This document shows, piece by piece, positions 14,810-22,963 of a stretch of 50,960 nucleotides of DNA (position 1 is the first letter of the stretch; every line of letters begins with the position of its first letter). Position numbers and translations under genes: made by a program. Under the pieces are notes generated by a model, which worked only from the letters and a program-made list of their open reading frames with translations, did not search any database and was not told the DNA's origin. The stretch is from CAYMCQ01 sp964389025 (lineage in GTDB: Bacteria; Verrucomicrobiota; Verrucomicrobiia; Limisphaerales; CAYMCQ01): contig CAYMCQ010000022.1 of assembly GCA_964389025.1 (NCBI GenBank), positions 1 through 50,960 of the forward strand, written 5' to 3'.

Positions 14810-16066
14810 ATGCGATTCGCATCGAAAAGATTTCTTTGGCTTCTTCCGGCTCTCGCACCTTTGAATTTTCTTTTCGCTGAACCGGTTCTTCAAACTGCAA
14901 GCCGATTGCCGCGAACGAACCTGCTCGTTTATCACAATCGCGACGGGAAAGTTTTGCCGGTGAAGTCAAAAGCGGACTGGCAAAAGCGGCGCGAGGAAAT
15001 TTTGCGCGGGATGCAAAGCGTGATGGGAGAGTTGCCTGGCAGGGAGAAGCGTTGCCCGCTCGATTTGGAAATTGAATCGGAAACGGACTGCGGAAATTAT
15101 GTGCGGCGGTTTGTGACTTATGCTTCCGAACCCGTCATGGGTGGAACAGGCGTCTCGCCTGTTGTTTCCGGCGTCCCGCCGGAAACCGTCGAAAGGCGCG
15201 CGTTTTCTGATGGTCGAACTTCCGCCAGCAATCTGACTCTCTCAACGAAATTCGGCGGGACGCCGAATTTAACGGGCGAGACGCCCGTGCCACCCACAAA
15301 GTATTCGCGTGTTCCAGCGTATTTGCTGATTCCGAAAGTGGCATTGACCTCCAAAAAGAAACTCCCTGCCGTGCTCGCGTTGCATCCCACTGACATGGAA
15401 TTTGGCCATCGCGTTCTGCTCGAACAACTGCGACTGAGCTATCGCGCTTATGCGAACGATTTGGCGGAGCGCGGGTTCGTGGTGCTCGCGCCGGCGTATC
15501 CGCTGATGGCGAATTATCAGCCCGACCTCAAGGCGCTCGGCTATCGCAGCGGGACGATGAAGGCGATTTGGGACAACATGCGCGGTCTGGATTTGCTGGA
15601 GTCGCTGCCGTTCGTGCGGCGTGGGAAGTTCGGCGCGCTCGGCCATTCGCTCGGCGGGCACAACGCGATTTACACGGCGGTCTTCGACGAGCGCATCAAG
15701 GTGGTCGTGTCGAGTTGTGGCTTCGATTCGTATGTGGGTTACATGAACGGGAACATCGCCGGCTGGACGAGTGAGCGCTACATGCCGAAGCTTGCCGACT
15801 ACAGAAATCGTCTGACGGAAATTCCGTTCGACTTCCATGAAATGATTGCCGCGCTCGCGCCGCGAGCTTGTTTCATCAACGCCCCGCTCAGTGACGCGAA
15901 TTTCAAATGGCGCAGCGTGGATGAAATCGTGGGCGCAGCGTCCCAAATCTATCGGCTTTACGGAGCCGAAAATAATTTGCGAGTGGAGCACCCGGATTGC
16001 GGACACGACTTTCCGGAACAAGAGCGGGGAATTGCGTTCAAACTGTTGCAAAAGGTTTTAAATTAG
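14810..16066 (+). CDS. secreted alpha/beta hydrolase with inserted repeat
   Basis: A 418-residue exported hydrolase. Residues 1-24 look like a signal peptide (WLLPALAPLNFLFA). The fold is that of dienelactone-hydrolase/acetyl-xylan-esterase-like proteins common in Planctomycetes and Verrucomicrobia: LAERGFVVLAPAYPL, the nucleophile elbow GHSLGGH with S280, and PDCGHDFPE with the catalytic His399. The substrate is probably an acyl ester on a polysaccharide, but this is inference. Between YASEPV and KYSRVPAYLLIPK there is a 53-residue insertion (about residues 110-162) encoded by a 159-bp palindromic element. Without it the protein would be about 365 residues. The ATG at 14810 heads the signal peptide. 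Confidence 0.85.
   Translation: MRFASKRFLWLLPALAPLNFLFAEPVLQTASRLPRTNLLVYHNRDGKVLPVKSKADWQKRREEILRGMQSVMGELPGREKRCPLDLEIESETDCGNYVRRFVTYASEPVMGGTGVSPVVSGVPPETVERRAFSDGRTSASNLTLSTKFGGTPNLTGETPVPPTKYSRVPAYLLIPKVALTSKKKLPAVLALHPTDMEFGHRVLLEQLRLSYRAYANDLAERGFVVLAPAYPLMANYQPDLKALGYRSGTMKAIWDNMRGLDLLESLPFVRRGKFGALGHSLGGHNAIYTAVFDERIKVVVSSCGFDSYVGYMNGNIAGWTSERYMPKLADYRNRLTEIPFDFHEMIAALAPRACFINAPLSDANFKWRSVDEIVGAASQIYRLYGAENNLRVEHPDCGHDFPEQERGIAFKLLQKVLN
15138..15296. repeat. 159-bp family-2 element in frame in the hydrolase gene
   Basis: Terminal arms TGGGTGGAAC and GTGCCACCCA differ at one base. Inner parts also pair: CAGGCGTCTCGCCTG is a hairpin, and TTTCCGGCGTCCCGCCGGAAA faces TTCGGCGGGACGCCGAA at the other end. 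Its length, 53 codons, keeps the frame open. A second copy of the same length lies at 45813-45971. Confidence 0.9.
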
Positions 16067-16216
16067 CGTAGGATTCGCGGGCAAAGGGTGAAAAAAGCCG
16101 GTCGTGGCTGAATGTTGACCATGAGAGTGGCGTCGTCGCCTTTGGAATCGGTATCCGATTTGCTTGAAAAGAGGCCGTTCCAGCCCTTTTCAGAGGGCTG
16201 TTGCACTAAACGAGTT

Positions 16217-16702
16217 ATGAGAATAGAGCAAAACAACCCGAAGCGCTTCCGCGCTGCGTCCGGGTTTTCCATGGCGGAGACGATCGTTGCCGTCGCCGTT
16301 TTTGCAATCATGTTCGCATCTTTTTTTGGCGGGCTTTCTATGAGCATTTCCACGGTCCAGTCGGCGCGCGAGACGGTGCGCGCCACGCAAATCATGAGTG
16401 AGCAGATGGATCTGTTACGGCTGAAAACATGGGACCAGCTTGACCGGCTTAACAACACGAATTATTATCCCACGTTCAATCCGATTTCCTCGAACGTCGC
16501 CAATGCAGGCTCGGCGGGTTTGACCTACAGGGCACGAGTTTCCGTCATCCCTGGGAGCGCGTTCATCAACAATGGTGAATCGTATCGCGCGAACGTGAAA
16601 CAGGTCACGATTCGGCTTACGTGGCAGTCGAGAAACCTCCAGCACAAAGCAGAGATGACAACGTTCTTCAGCCAGTATGGAATGCAAAATTACATCCCGT
16701 AA
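16217..16702 (+). CDS. PilV-like prepilin
   Basis: A 161-residue minor-pilin-like protein. A basic leader is followed by G|FSMAETIVAVAVFAIMFAS with Glu5, the prepilin peptidase site and membrane helix. The rest is typical of a minor pseudopilin (SAREXVRATQ region, SEQMDLLRLKTW). The ATG at 16217 gives the expected leader; an upstream in-frame start at 16112 would add 35 residues of non-pilin sequence. It is the first of three overlapping genes that resemble the pilV-pilW-pilX set of type IV pili. About 150 nt upstream hold no gene. Confidence 0.85.
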   Translation: MRIEQNNPKRFRAASGFSMAETIVAVAVFAIMFASFFGGLSMSISTVQSARETVRATQIMSEQMDLLRLKTWDQLDRLNNTNYYPTFNPISSNVANAGSAGLTYRARVSVIPGSAFINNGESYRANVKQVTIRLTWQSRNLQHKAEMTTFFSQYGMQNYIP

Positions 16703-17207
16703 AAGACGCAACGTCGGCATCGCATTGGCGGAGCTGATGGTGGCCAGCGGACTCGGCGTCCTGTTGGTGGCGACGCTGTCAGTCACCTACGTCTTTTATT
16801 TGAAATCATTCGCCAGCCTGGAGAACTACATGAATCTCAACAGCGAGAGCCAGCTCGCCCTTAACCGCATGACAAAGGAAATTCGCCAAGCCGATTTGCT
16901 CTCCTCCTATTCCGTCAACAAACTGACGTTCCTGGTGGACGGCAAGAGCGTGAGCTATTCTTACGACCCGGCTCAGCAGACTTTGACGCGCACCAGCGGC
17001 AGTGACAATGACGAGATGTTGTTCATTTGCACTTACTGGACGAACAACATTTATGATCGCAACGAGAATTTGTTGACCGCTGCGACGGCGACGAATTGCA
17101 AAGTGGTGCAACTGACATGGATTTGCGCGCGCGCAGTGCTCGGACACACCAACAACACGGTGGACGTTCAATCGTCCAAAGTGGTCATCCGCAAACAAAA
17201 ATCATGA
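16677..17207 (+). CDS. PilW-like prepilin
   Basis: A 176-residue protein. Its leader MECKITSRKRRNVG is followed by I-A-L-A-E and the helix LMVASGLGVLLVATLSVTYV, with Glu5 after the cut glycine. The following LNRMTKEIRQAD is typical of PilW/PilJ-like minor pilins. The start overlaps the preceding gene by 26 nt and the stop overlaps the next start as ATGA, so the three genes are translationally coupled. It probably takes part in a pilus or pseudopilus initiation complex. Confidence 0.85.
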   Translation: MECKITSRKRRNVGIALAELMVASGLGVLLVATLSVTYVFYLKSFASLENYMNLNSESQLALNRMTKEIRQADLLSSYSVNKLTFLVDGKSVSYSYDPAQQTLTRTSGSDNDEMLFICTYWTNNIYDRNENLLTAATATNCKVVQLTWICARAVLGHTNNTVDVQSSKVVIRKQKS

Positions 17208-18481
17208 AAATCCGAACTCGCAAGGAACAAGGAACCATACTCGTGACGACAATGGTCGTGTGCGCGGTGTTGGGAATCACGCTAGGACTTACCATGCTGT
17301 GGGCGCGGGACCACAACTATTACATGAAACGCTCGCAGGCTTGGAACAAGGCCATCCCTGTCCTGGAAGCCGGCATTGAAGAAGCTTTGGCGCACCTTCA
17401 TGATTTTCCCGATAACCGGGGAGTGAACGGCTGGAAGATTTCCGCGGATAAAAGTTATCATTTCAAAAACCGCGACAAGATCGGAGATGATGGCAAATTT
17501 TACGTTACGATTTCCAACACCCCCCCTGTGATTATTTCGCAAGGCTCCGTCAAAGTGCCGCTTAAGTCCGATACGTGGATTACTCGAACCGTCAAGGTGA
17601 CGACCAAGGAACGCCCGCTCTTTCCCACGTCCATTGCCGTGAAGGACAAGGTTGATCTGAATGGCAACAACGTTCTGGTGGACAGCTTTGATTCGACCAC
17701 CAACGCTTACAGCACCGGTGGCAAATACGATGTCACAAAACGCAAAGATGGCGGCAATGTTTCGCTGAATGCCGGCATTAAGAACGCCTTCAACGTTGGC
17801 AATGCCGACATTTATGGCAAAGTGGCCATCGGCGTCGGCGGAACCGTTGCGGTTGGCCCGAACGGTGGAATAGGCAGCACTTCCTGGCATAATGCGGGAA
17901 ATAATGGAATAGAGTCCGGATGGGTCACCTATGATGCAAATGTAAGCTTTCCAGCCATTGATGACGCTCCAGCGGGCGGCTTAACCCCCTTGTCGGGAAC
18001 AGTCGGTGGCGTGGGCTACCAATATGTTCTCAGTGGCGGCACTTATGATGTCAGCCAACTCACCGGCGGAGCTTTCGTGACTGCAGATTCGACACTCATT
18101 GTGCGCGACAGGTTCAGCATTGATGCAAGCAAAGCAATCGTGCTGGCTACGAACGTCACACTCCAGGTCTATTGCTACGCCCCCGATGCCTCCATCTCTG
18201 GCCAAGGACTTGTAAATCCAGGGACGGGGAAAAATTTTTTATACTTTGGGATGCCGAGGAATACCTCCATGAAGTTCAACGGCCTGGTAGACTTCACAGG
18301 CTTGGTTTACGCGCCTGATGCGGATATTACGATGGGTGGCGGCGGCAATGCCATTAATTTTCAGGGCGCTGTCATGGGGAAATCTTTGACGTTGGGTGGC
18401 GGGTTCAATATGCATTACGACGAATCGCTCAAAAACTTCCGCAAGGCCGGCTACGTCGTCGTCACTTGGAACGAGATTTAA
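17204..18481 (+). CDS. PilX-like exported protein with repetitive glycine-rich C-terminus
   Basis: A 425-residue protein. The N-terminus (MKIRTRKEQGTILVTTMVVC, then AVLGITLGLTMLWARDHNYY) has a membrane helix that begins after a glycine like the PilX class of minor pilins, but lacks Glu5. The rest is a beta-rich, glycine/asparagine-rich region (NVGNADIYGKVAIGVGGTVA; NGLVDFTGLVYAPDADITMG) that looks like a solenoid of the kind annotated DUF7305 in PilX-associated proteins. The ATG at 17204 overlaps the preceding stop by 4 nt; the in-frame ATG at 17096 is a reading of the previous gene. The role is probably as a tip or adhesive component of the pilus-like structure. Confidence 0.82.
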   Translation: MKIRTRKEQGTILVTTMVVCAVLGITLGLTMLWARDHNYYMKRSQAWNKAIPVLEAGIEEALAHLHDFPDNRGVNGWKISADKSYHFKNRDKIGDDGKFYVTISNTPPVIISQGSVKVPLKSDTWITRTVKVTTKERPLFPTSIAVKDKVDLNGNNVLVDSFDSTTNAYSTGGKYDVTKRKDGGNVSLNAGIKNAFNVGNADIYGKVAIGVGGTVAVGPNGGIGSTSWHNAGNNGIESGWVTYDANVSFPAIDDAPAGGLTPLSGTVGGVGYQYVLSGGTYDVSQLTGGAFVTADSTLIVRDRFSIDASKAIVLATNVTLQVYCYAPDASISGQGLVNPGTGKNFLYFGMPRNTSMKFNGLVDFTGLVYAPDADITMGGGGNAINFQGAVMGKSLTLGGGFNMHYDESLKNFRKAGYVVVTWNEI

Positions 18482-18522
18482 AGTGTTCTAATTCCCGCAG
18501 ACCGTTGCCGTTGCCAAGGCGT

Positions 18523-19443
18523 TTAAATCCGAAACATCTTCCTCGCGTTTTCGTAAAGCAGCTTGCGCTCGATCTTTTTGCCCGGCGACAAACGTTTCAA
18601 TGTTTCAATCGTCCGCCAGCCCTGACAGCCCGGGCCGCGTCCGATGTTGTCGTTGCAATCGCTGCCGTAGAGAAGCTTGTCCTGATGCCGCTCCAAAAAT
18701 CCGCGCGTGAATTCCTCGTCTCGATTCAGCGCGTTCAAACCTGACCCCGCCGACAGGTCGCCGAACATGTTCGGGTAATCCGTGAGCAGCTTGTCCGTGA
18801 GTCCGCCGGGCGTGACCTTGCCGAGCGGATACATCGCCTTTTGGTCATGCTTTGCGTCAATGTTTCCCCACCACGTCTGCGCGTGGCCGATAAAATTCAC
18901 CTTCGGGAATTTTTCCAGCGTCTTGTGCATCCGCTCCATGCGCAGGTTGTAGGTCTCGTGCTGGAAGTGCATCAGCACCGGCACGCGGAATTCTTGCGCA
19001 ACCTCCGCCACCAGTTCAATCGCCGGTGAATCGCAATCCACGCGAAACTTCTGCTCTGCGATGATGATTCCGCCGAGCTTCAGATATTTTTCAAGTTCCC
19101 GCCGCGCGCCCGGCAGGTCGGGAACTTCATTCGCGCCGAAAAAGTATTCTTTCGGATGCTGTCCGGCGAATTCGTAGCAGTCCTGGTTGCCGGTGCAATT
19201 CGCCTCCAGCCCGTAAAGCGAGCCGGCGGGCAGCAAAATCGTTTGCGTCACGCCCATGGCCTTCTGGTGCGCGAGCAACTCGGCGTTTGTGCGGTTCGTG
19301 TAATTCGTGTGCTGATGGATGTCTATGATCAGCTCGGGTTTTTCGGCGCGCGGTTCGGAGCATTCGCAATTCGAAGCCAGCGCGCCGAGTCCGGCGAGCG
19401 TAGTTGTGGCAATAAATTCCCGGCGCGAAAGAGGATGTTTCAT
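18523..19443 (-). CDS. Tat-exported amidohydrolase-family metal-dependent hydrolase
   Basis: A 306-residue protein of the amidohydrolase-2 TIM-barrel type. The N-terminus SRREFIATTTLAGLGALASN is a twin-arginine-like signal with a Cys-rich end (possible lipid anchor). Then come DIHQHTNYTNR (metal His pair), VPVLMHFQHE, NFIGHAQTWWG and LLYGSDCNDN (catalytic Asp). Such proteins are predicted periplasmic hydrolases in Planctomycetes and Verrucomicrobia; the substrate is unknown. The start at ATG 19443 precedes the Tat motif; the longer frame to 19515 begins in non-signal sequence. The gene is divergent from the PVC cytochrome gene across a repeat. Confidence 0.85.
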   Translation of the reverse strand: MKHPLSRREFIATTTLAGLGALASNCECSEPRAEKPELIIDIHQHTNYTNRTNAELLAHQKAMGVTQTILLPAGSLYGLEANCTGNQDCYEFAGQHPKEYFFGANEVPDLPGARRELEKYLKLGGIIIAEQKFRVDCDSPAIELVAEVAQEFRVPVLMHFQHETYNLRMERMHKTLEKFPKVNFIGHAQTWWGNIDAKHDQKAMYPLGKVTPGGLTDKLLTDYPNMFGDLSAGSGLNALNRDEEFTRGFLERHQDKLLYGSDCNDNIGRGPGCQGWRTIETLKRLSPGKKIERKLLYENARKMFRI

Positions 19444-19493
19444 TTGCGCCGCGAGTCTGAAGAATGAAAGAACGAAATTCAAATTGGAATTTT

Positions 19494-19568
19494 GCCGCAG
19501 AGGCACAGAGCGCACTGAGAAAAGACGAAGGAGTTTTTGGACAGATGTGTTCTCTGTGTCTCTGTGGC
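19494..19568. repeat. imperfect inverted repeat with CACAGAG-type arms
   Basis: Arms 19494-19515 and 19547-19568 are complementary at 18 of 22 positions. Each arm carries degenerate octamers (CCGCAGAG, GCACAGAG). It lies in the divergent gap between the amidohydrolase and PVC cytochrome genes and ends about 50 nt before the latter's start. Confidence 0.7.
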
Positions 19569-19620
19569 TAAAAATTTCTTGAACAAACTGGATTCGCCAG
19601 CCGACACTGACTGCTCACTT

Positions 19621-22596
19621 ATGAAATTATTGTCCGCGCTTTTCTGCTCGCTGCTTTGTTTCGATTCCATTTGCCGAGCCGCCGAGCCGACACTCGAAGC
19701 CAAAGACCTGCCGCGTCTAGCGCCGACCGAGCCAGAGGACGCATTGAAAACGTTCCGAATCAAACCTGGATTCAAACTCGAACTCGTCGCGCACGAGCCT
19801 CTCGTTTGCAGCCCCATCGCGATTTCCTTCGACGAAGATGGCCGCATGTTTGTCGTCGAGATGATTGATTACTCCGAGATGCGCGAAGTCAATCCGCACC
19901 TCGGCCGCATCCGGATGCTCGAAGACAAGAATCACGACGGCGTCTTCGACAAGGCCACTATTTACGCGGACGATCTGCCGTGGCCCACGGCGGTGTTTTG
20001 TTACGCCGGCGGAATTTTTGTCGGCGCCACGCCTGACCTTCTCTGGTTCAAAGACACAAACGGTGACGGCAAGGCCGACATGCGGAAGAAAATTTTCACA
20101 GGCTTCGGCACGGGCAAAGACCGGCTCAATGTTCAGGCGCTCTTCAACAGCTTTAACTGGGGACTCGACAACAAGATCCACGGCCAGACCGCGGGCAACG
20201 GCGGGCTCGTTGTTCACGCGGACAAGCCGGACGAGAAGCCGTTCGACCTTCGCGGGCGGGATTTCTGGTTTGATCCGCGCTCGTTTGAAATCGGGGCTGA
20301 AGCCGGCGGTGGCCAATACGGCATGAGCTTCGACAATCACGGGCGCAAATTCGTTTGCAGCAACTCGGACCACATACAGACCTTCATGTATGACTCGCGT
20401 TACGCGGAGCGAAATCCATATTACAACATGCCGCCGCCGCGCGTGAGCATTGCCGTGGACGGCCCGGCTGCGGAAGTTTATCGCATCAGTCCTGAGGAAG
20501 CGTGGCGGGTCATCCGAACGAAATGGCGTGTGAGCGGCGTCGTGCCAGGACTCATCGAAGGCGGCGGACGCTCGTCGGGATATTTCACCGGCGCGACCGG
20601 CCTGACGATCTATCGCGGTGATGCAATGCCGGAAAATGCAGGCGATGCTTTTGTAGCTGATTGCGGCAGCAATCTTGTTCACCGGAAAAAAATTCATAAG
20701 AACGGTCTTGAACTTTCCGCCGCGCGTCCGCCGGACGAGCAGAAAGTGGAATTCCTCGCCTCGACCGACAACTGGTTTCGTCCGGTGGATTTGTTCAATG
20801 CGCCCGATGGCGCGCTTTACATCGTGGACATGTATCGCGAAGTCATCGAGCACCCATGGTCGCTGCCCGACCCGATGAAAAAACTTCTCGATCTCAACAG
20901 CGGCAACGACCGTGGCCGCATCTACCGCGTGGTGCCGGAAAATTTCAAGCAGCGCAAGCCGGTTCGCTTGAGCAAAGCGACGACGAAGAAACTTGTCGCC
21001 GCGCTGGAAAGTCCCAACGGGTGGACTCGCGACACTGCGGCGCGATTGATTTACGAGCGGCAGGACAAAGCCGCGATTCCGCTGCTGGAAAAGCTTTTGA
21101 AGAGTTCCAAGTCACCGCTTGCCCGGATGCACGCGCTTTATGCGCTCGACGGCTTGGGTGCGTTGTCGAAGTCAGACGTTATGAAAGCGTTGGAAGATCC
21201 GGATGAATGGGTCCGCGTCCACGCGGTGAAACATTCCGAAAAATATTCGTTGAACTCTTCTCCGAACGATTCTCTGTTCAATAAATTGAGCAAGATGACC
21301 GCCGATCCGTCTGTTGAAGTCCGCTATCAGCTCGCTTTCACGCTTGGTGAATTTTTTGATGGTCGAAAAGTTCAGGCGCTCCCGCAAATCGCTTGGCGCG
21401 ATTTCGAAGACTCGTGGATGCAAGCGGCGATTTTTTCCTCGCTCAAAGATGGCGCAGGAGAAATGTTCGCGAAACTTTCTGCCGACGCGAAACTTACTGG
21501 TTCAGTAAAAGGCCAGGAATTTTTACGGCAACTCATGATGCTCGTCGGCGCAAAAAACAAAAGAGACGAAGTTGACGAAGTTATTGATTTCATTTCTAGA
21601 GTCTCAAACCAAGGCCAGAAATTTGCGCTCGCACGCGCGCTTGGCGAAGGTTTGCAGCGGGCCAACCGGTCGCTTGCGGATTTCGTTTTTTATGCGAATG
21701 AACTTTTGTATTCTGCATCCCAAGCGGCGGGAGATCACAATGCAAATGAAGCCACACGGATTGAAGCGATCAAATTGCTCGCGCTTTTCAATTTTGTTCC
21801 GGGAAAAACTTTGCTCGACTTGCTGAATCTGAAGGAGTCGCAAGCCGTTCAACTCGCCGCGATTTCCGCGCTCACGCGCTTCAACGATCCGCAAGTTGGC
21901 GCGGAATTGATTGCGCGCTGGAACCAGTTGACGCCGCGTTTGCGAAGCGAAGCTGTTTCCGTTTTGCTCGTGCGGCCTGAACGCGCGACGGCTTTGCTGC
22001 AAGCCATCGAGTCGGGCGCTGTTCGCGTTTCAGTTTTGGATTCGACGCAAATAAAATTGTTGCTGAATCACAAAGACAAGGATGTTCGCCAGCTTGCGGT
22101 GAAAGTTCTCGCGGCAAAATCCAGTCCCGCCCCGGCAGGACGGCAGCAGGTGATTGATTCATTCTTGCCAGCGCTGGATTTGAGGGGCGACGCGGCGCAC
22201 GGCAAAAAAATTTACGAGCAGCTTTGCATTTCCTGCCACAAGCTCGGCGGCGAAGGTTTTGCGCTCGGGCCGGATTTGGTGACGGTGAAAACTGCCGGCA
22301 AGGAAAAAACTCTCGTGAACATCCTCGATCCGAACCGCGAAGTGCGACCTGAGTTCAACAGTTATGTTGTCGAGACGAAGGATGACAACACATTGCTCGG
22401 CATAGTCGCGAACGAAACGGCCACGAGCGTCACGCTGCGTCAGGCTTACAGCAAGGAGGACGTCATCCCGCGCGCGAACATCGCAAAGATGCAAAGCCAG
22501 GGGAATTCGCTCATGCCCGAAGGTCTCGAAGCCGGACTCAAGCCGCAGGATTTGGCGGACTTGCTTGAATACATTGAGACGGCGGAGCACAAATAA
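19621..22596 (+). CDS. PVC-type dehydrogenase/HEAT-repeat/cytochrome c protein
   Basis: A 991-residue exported protein. A signal peptide (LLSALFCSLLCFDSICRAAE) leads to a beta-propeller domain typical of the PVC membrane-bound dehydrogenase family (AISFDEDGRMFVVEM, LWFKDTNGDGKAD, ALYIVDMYREVIEH), a central run of HEAT-like helices (about residues 440-850), and a C-terminal cytochrome c domain with CISCH, C869-x-x-C872-H873. A heme-binding electron-transfer or dehydrogenase role in the periplasm is likely. Substrates in this family, common in Planctomycetes and Verrucomicrobia, are mostly unknown; sugars are often assumed. The ATG at 19621 sits at the signal peptide; an upstream in-frame start at 19537 would put repeat sequence before it. 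Confidence 0.92.
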   Translation: MKLLSALFCSLLCFDSICRAAEPTLEAKDLPRLAPTEPEDALKTFRIKPGFKLELVAHEPLVCSPIAISFDEDGRMFVVEMIDYSEMREVNPHLGRIRMLEDKNHDGVFDKATIYADDLPWPTAVFCYAGGIFVGATPDLLWFKDTNGDGKADMRKKIFTGFGTGKDRLNVQALFNSFNWGLDNKIHGQTAGNGGLVVHADKPDEKPFDLRGRDFWFDPRSFEIGAEAGGGQYGMSFDNHGRKFVCSNSDHIQTFMYDSRYAERNPYYNMPPPRVSIAVDGPAAEVYRISPEEAWRVIRTKWRVSGVVPGLIEGGGRSSGYFTGATGLTIYRGDAMPENAGDAFVADCGSNLVHRKKIHKNGLELSAARPPDEQKVEFLASTDNWFRPVDLFNAPDGALYIVDMYREVIEHPWSLPDPMKKLLDLNSGNDRGRIYRVVPENFKQRKPVRLSKATTKKLVAALESPNGWTRDTAARLIYERQDKAAIPLLEKLLKSSKSPLARMHALYALDGLGALSKSDVMKALEDPDEWVRVHAVKHSEKYSLNSSPNDSLFNKLSKMTADPSVEVRYQLAFTLGEFFDGRKVQALPQIAWRDFEDSWMQAAIFSSLKDGAGEMFAKLSADAKLTGSVKGQEFLRQLMMLVGAKNKRDEVDEVIDFISRVSNQGQKFALARALGEGLQRANRSLADFVFYANELLYSASQAAGDHNANEATRIEAIKLLALFNFVPGKTLLDLLNLKESQAVQLAAISALTRFNDPQVGAELIARWNQLTPRLRSEAVSVLLVRPERATALLQAIESGAVRVSVLDSTQIKLLLNHKDKDVRQLAVKVLAAKSSPAPAGRQQVIDSFLPALDLRGDAAHGKKIYEQLCISCHKLGGEGFALGPDLVTVKTAGKEKTLVNILDPNREVRPEFNSYVVETKDDNTLLGIVANETATSVTLRQAYSKEDVIPRANIAKMQSQGNSLMPEGLEAGLKPQDLADLLEYIETAEHK

Positions 22597-22963
22597 ATGG
22601 CATCCAGCGAGGCATTGAGGCCCTGATATTTCGATTCCAAGCGACCCTCCAATTGCTGCGAAAAAGGATTTATAGTTTGCCTTCGGGAAGATTACCGCGC
22701 TGCTCCTGGCGCGATTCTGCTGGAAAATCCGGGACAAATTCGATCCCGCCAAAACAAACTTCTTTGCGGCAATTTTTGGAAAACACAGTGGTTTCTTCCA
22801 AAAATGGCTTGTGGCCGAAATCAGCCCACCCAATGCGAAAAAATATTTTATTGACAGTATCGGCAGACCCTCTAAAGTTCCTTTACACCAGCGACCGGGC
22901 GATATAAAAAAGCCCACAGTAAGTCATACATACAGATAGCAAGTAAAATTCTAGAGGTGAACT
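22597..22963. promoter_or_regulatory. leader and promoter region of the Ig-fold gene
   Basis: This 367-nt gap holds no convincing gene. A sigma70-like promoter lies at 22851-22878: TTGACA (22851-22856), a 16-nt spacer, and TAAAGT (22873-22878). A start site near 22885 would give a leader of about 80 nt with a small GGGC/GCCC hairpin. The ribosome site AGAGGTGA lies just before the ATG at 22964. Confidence 0.6.
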
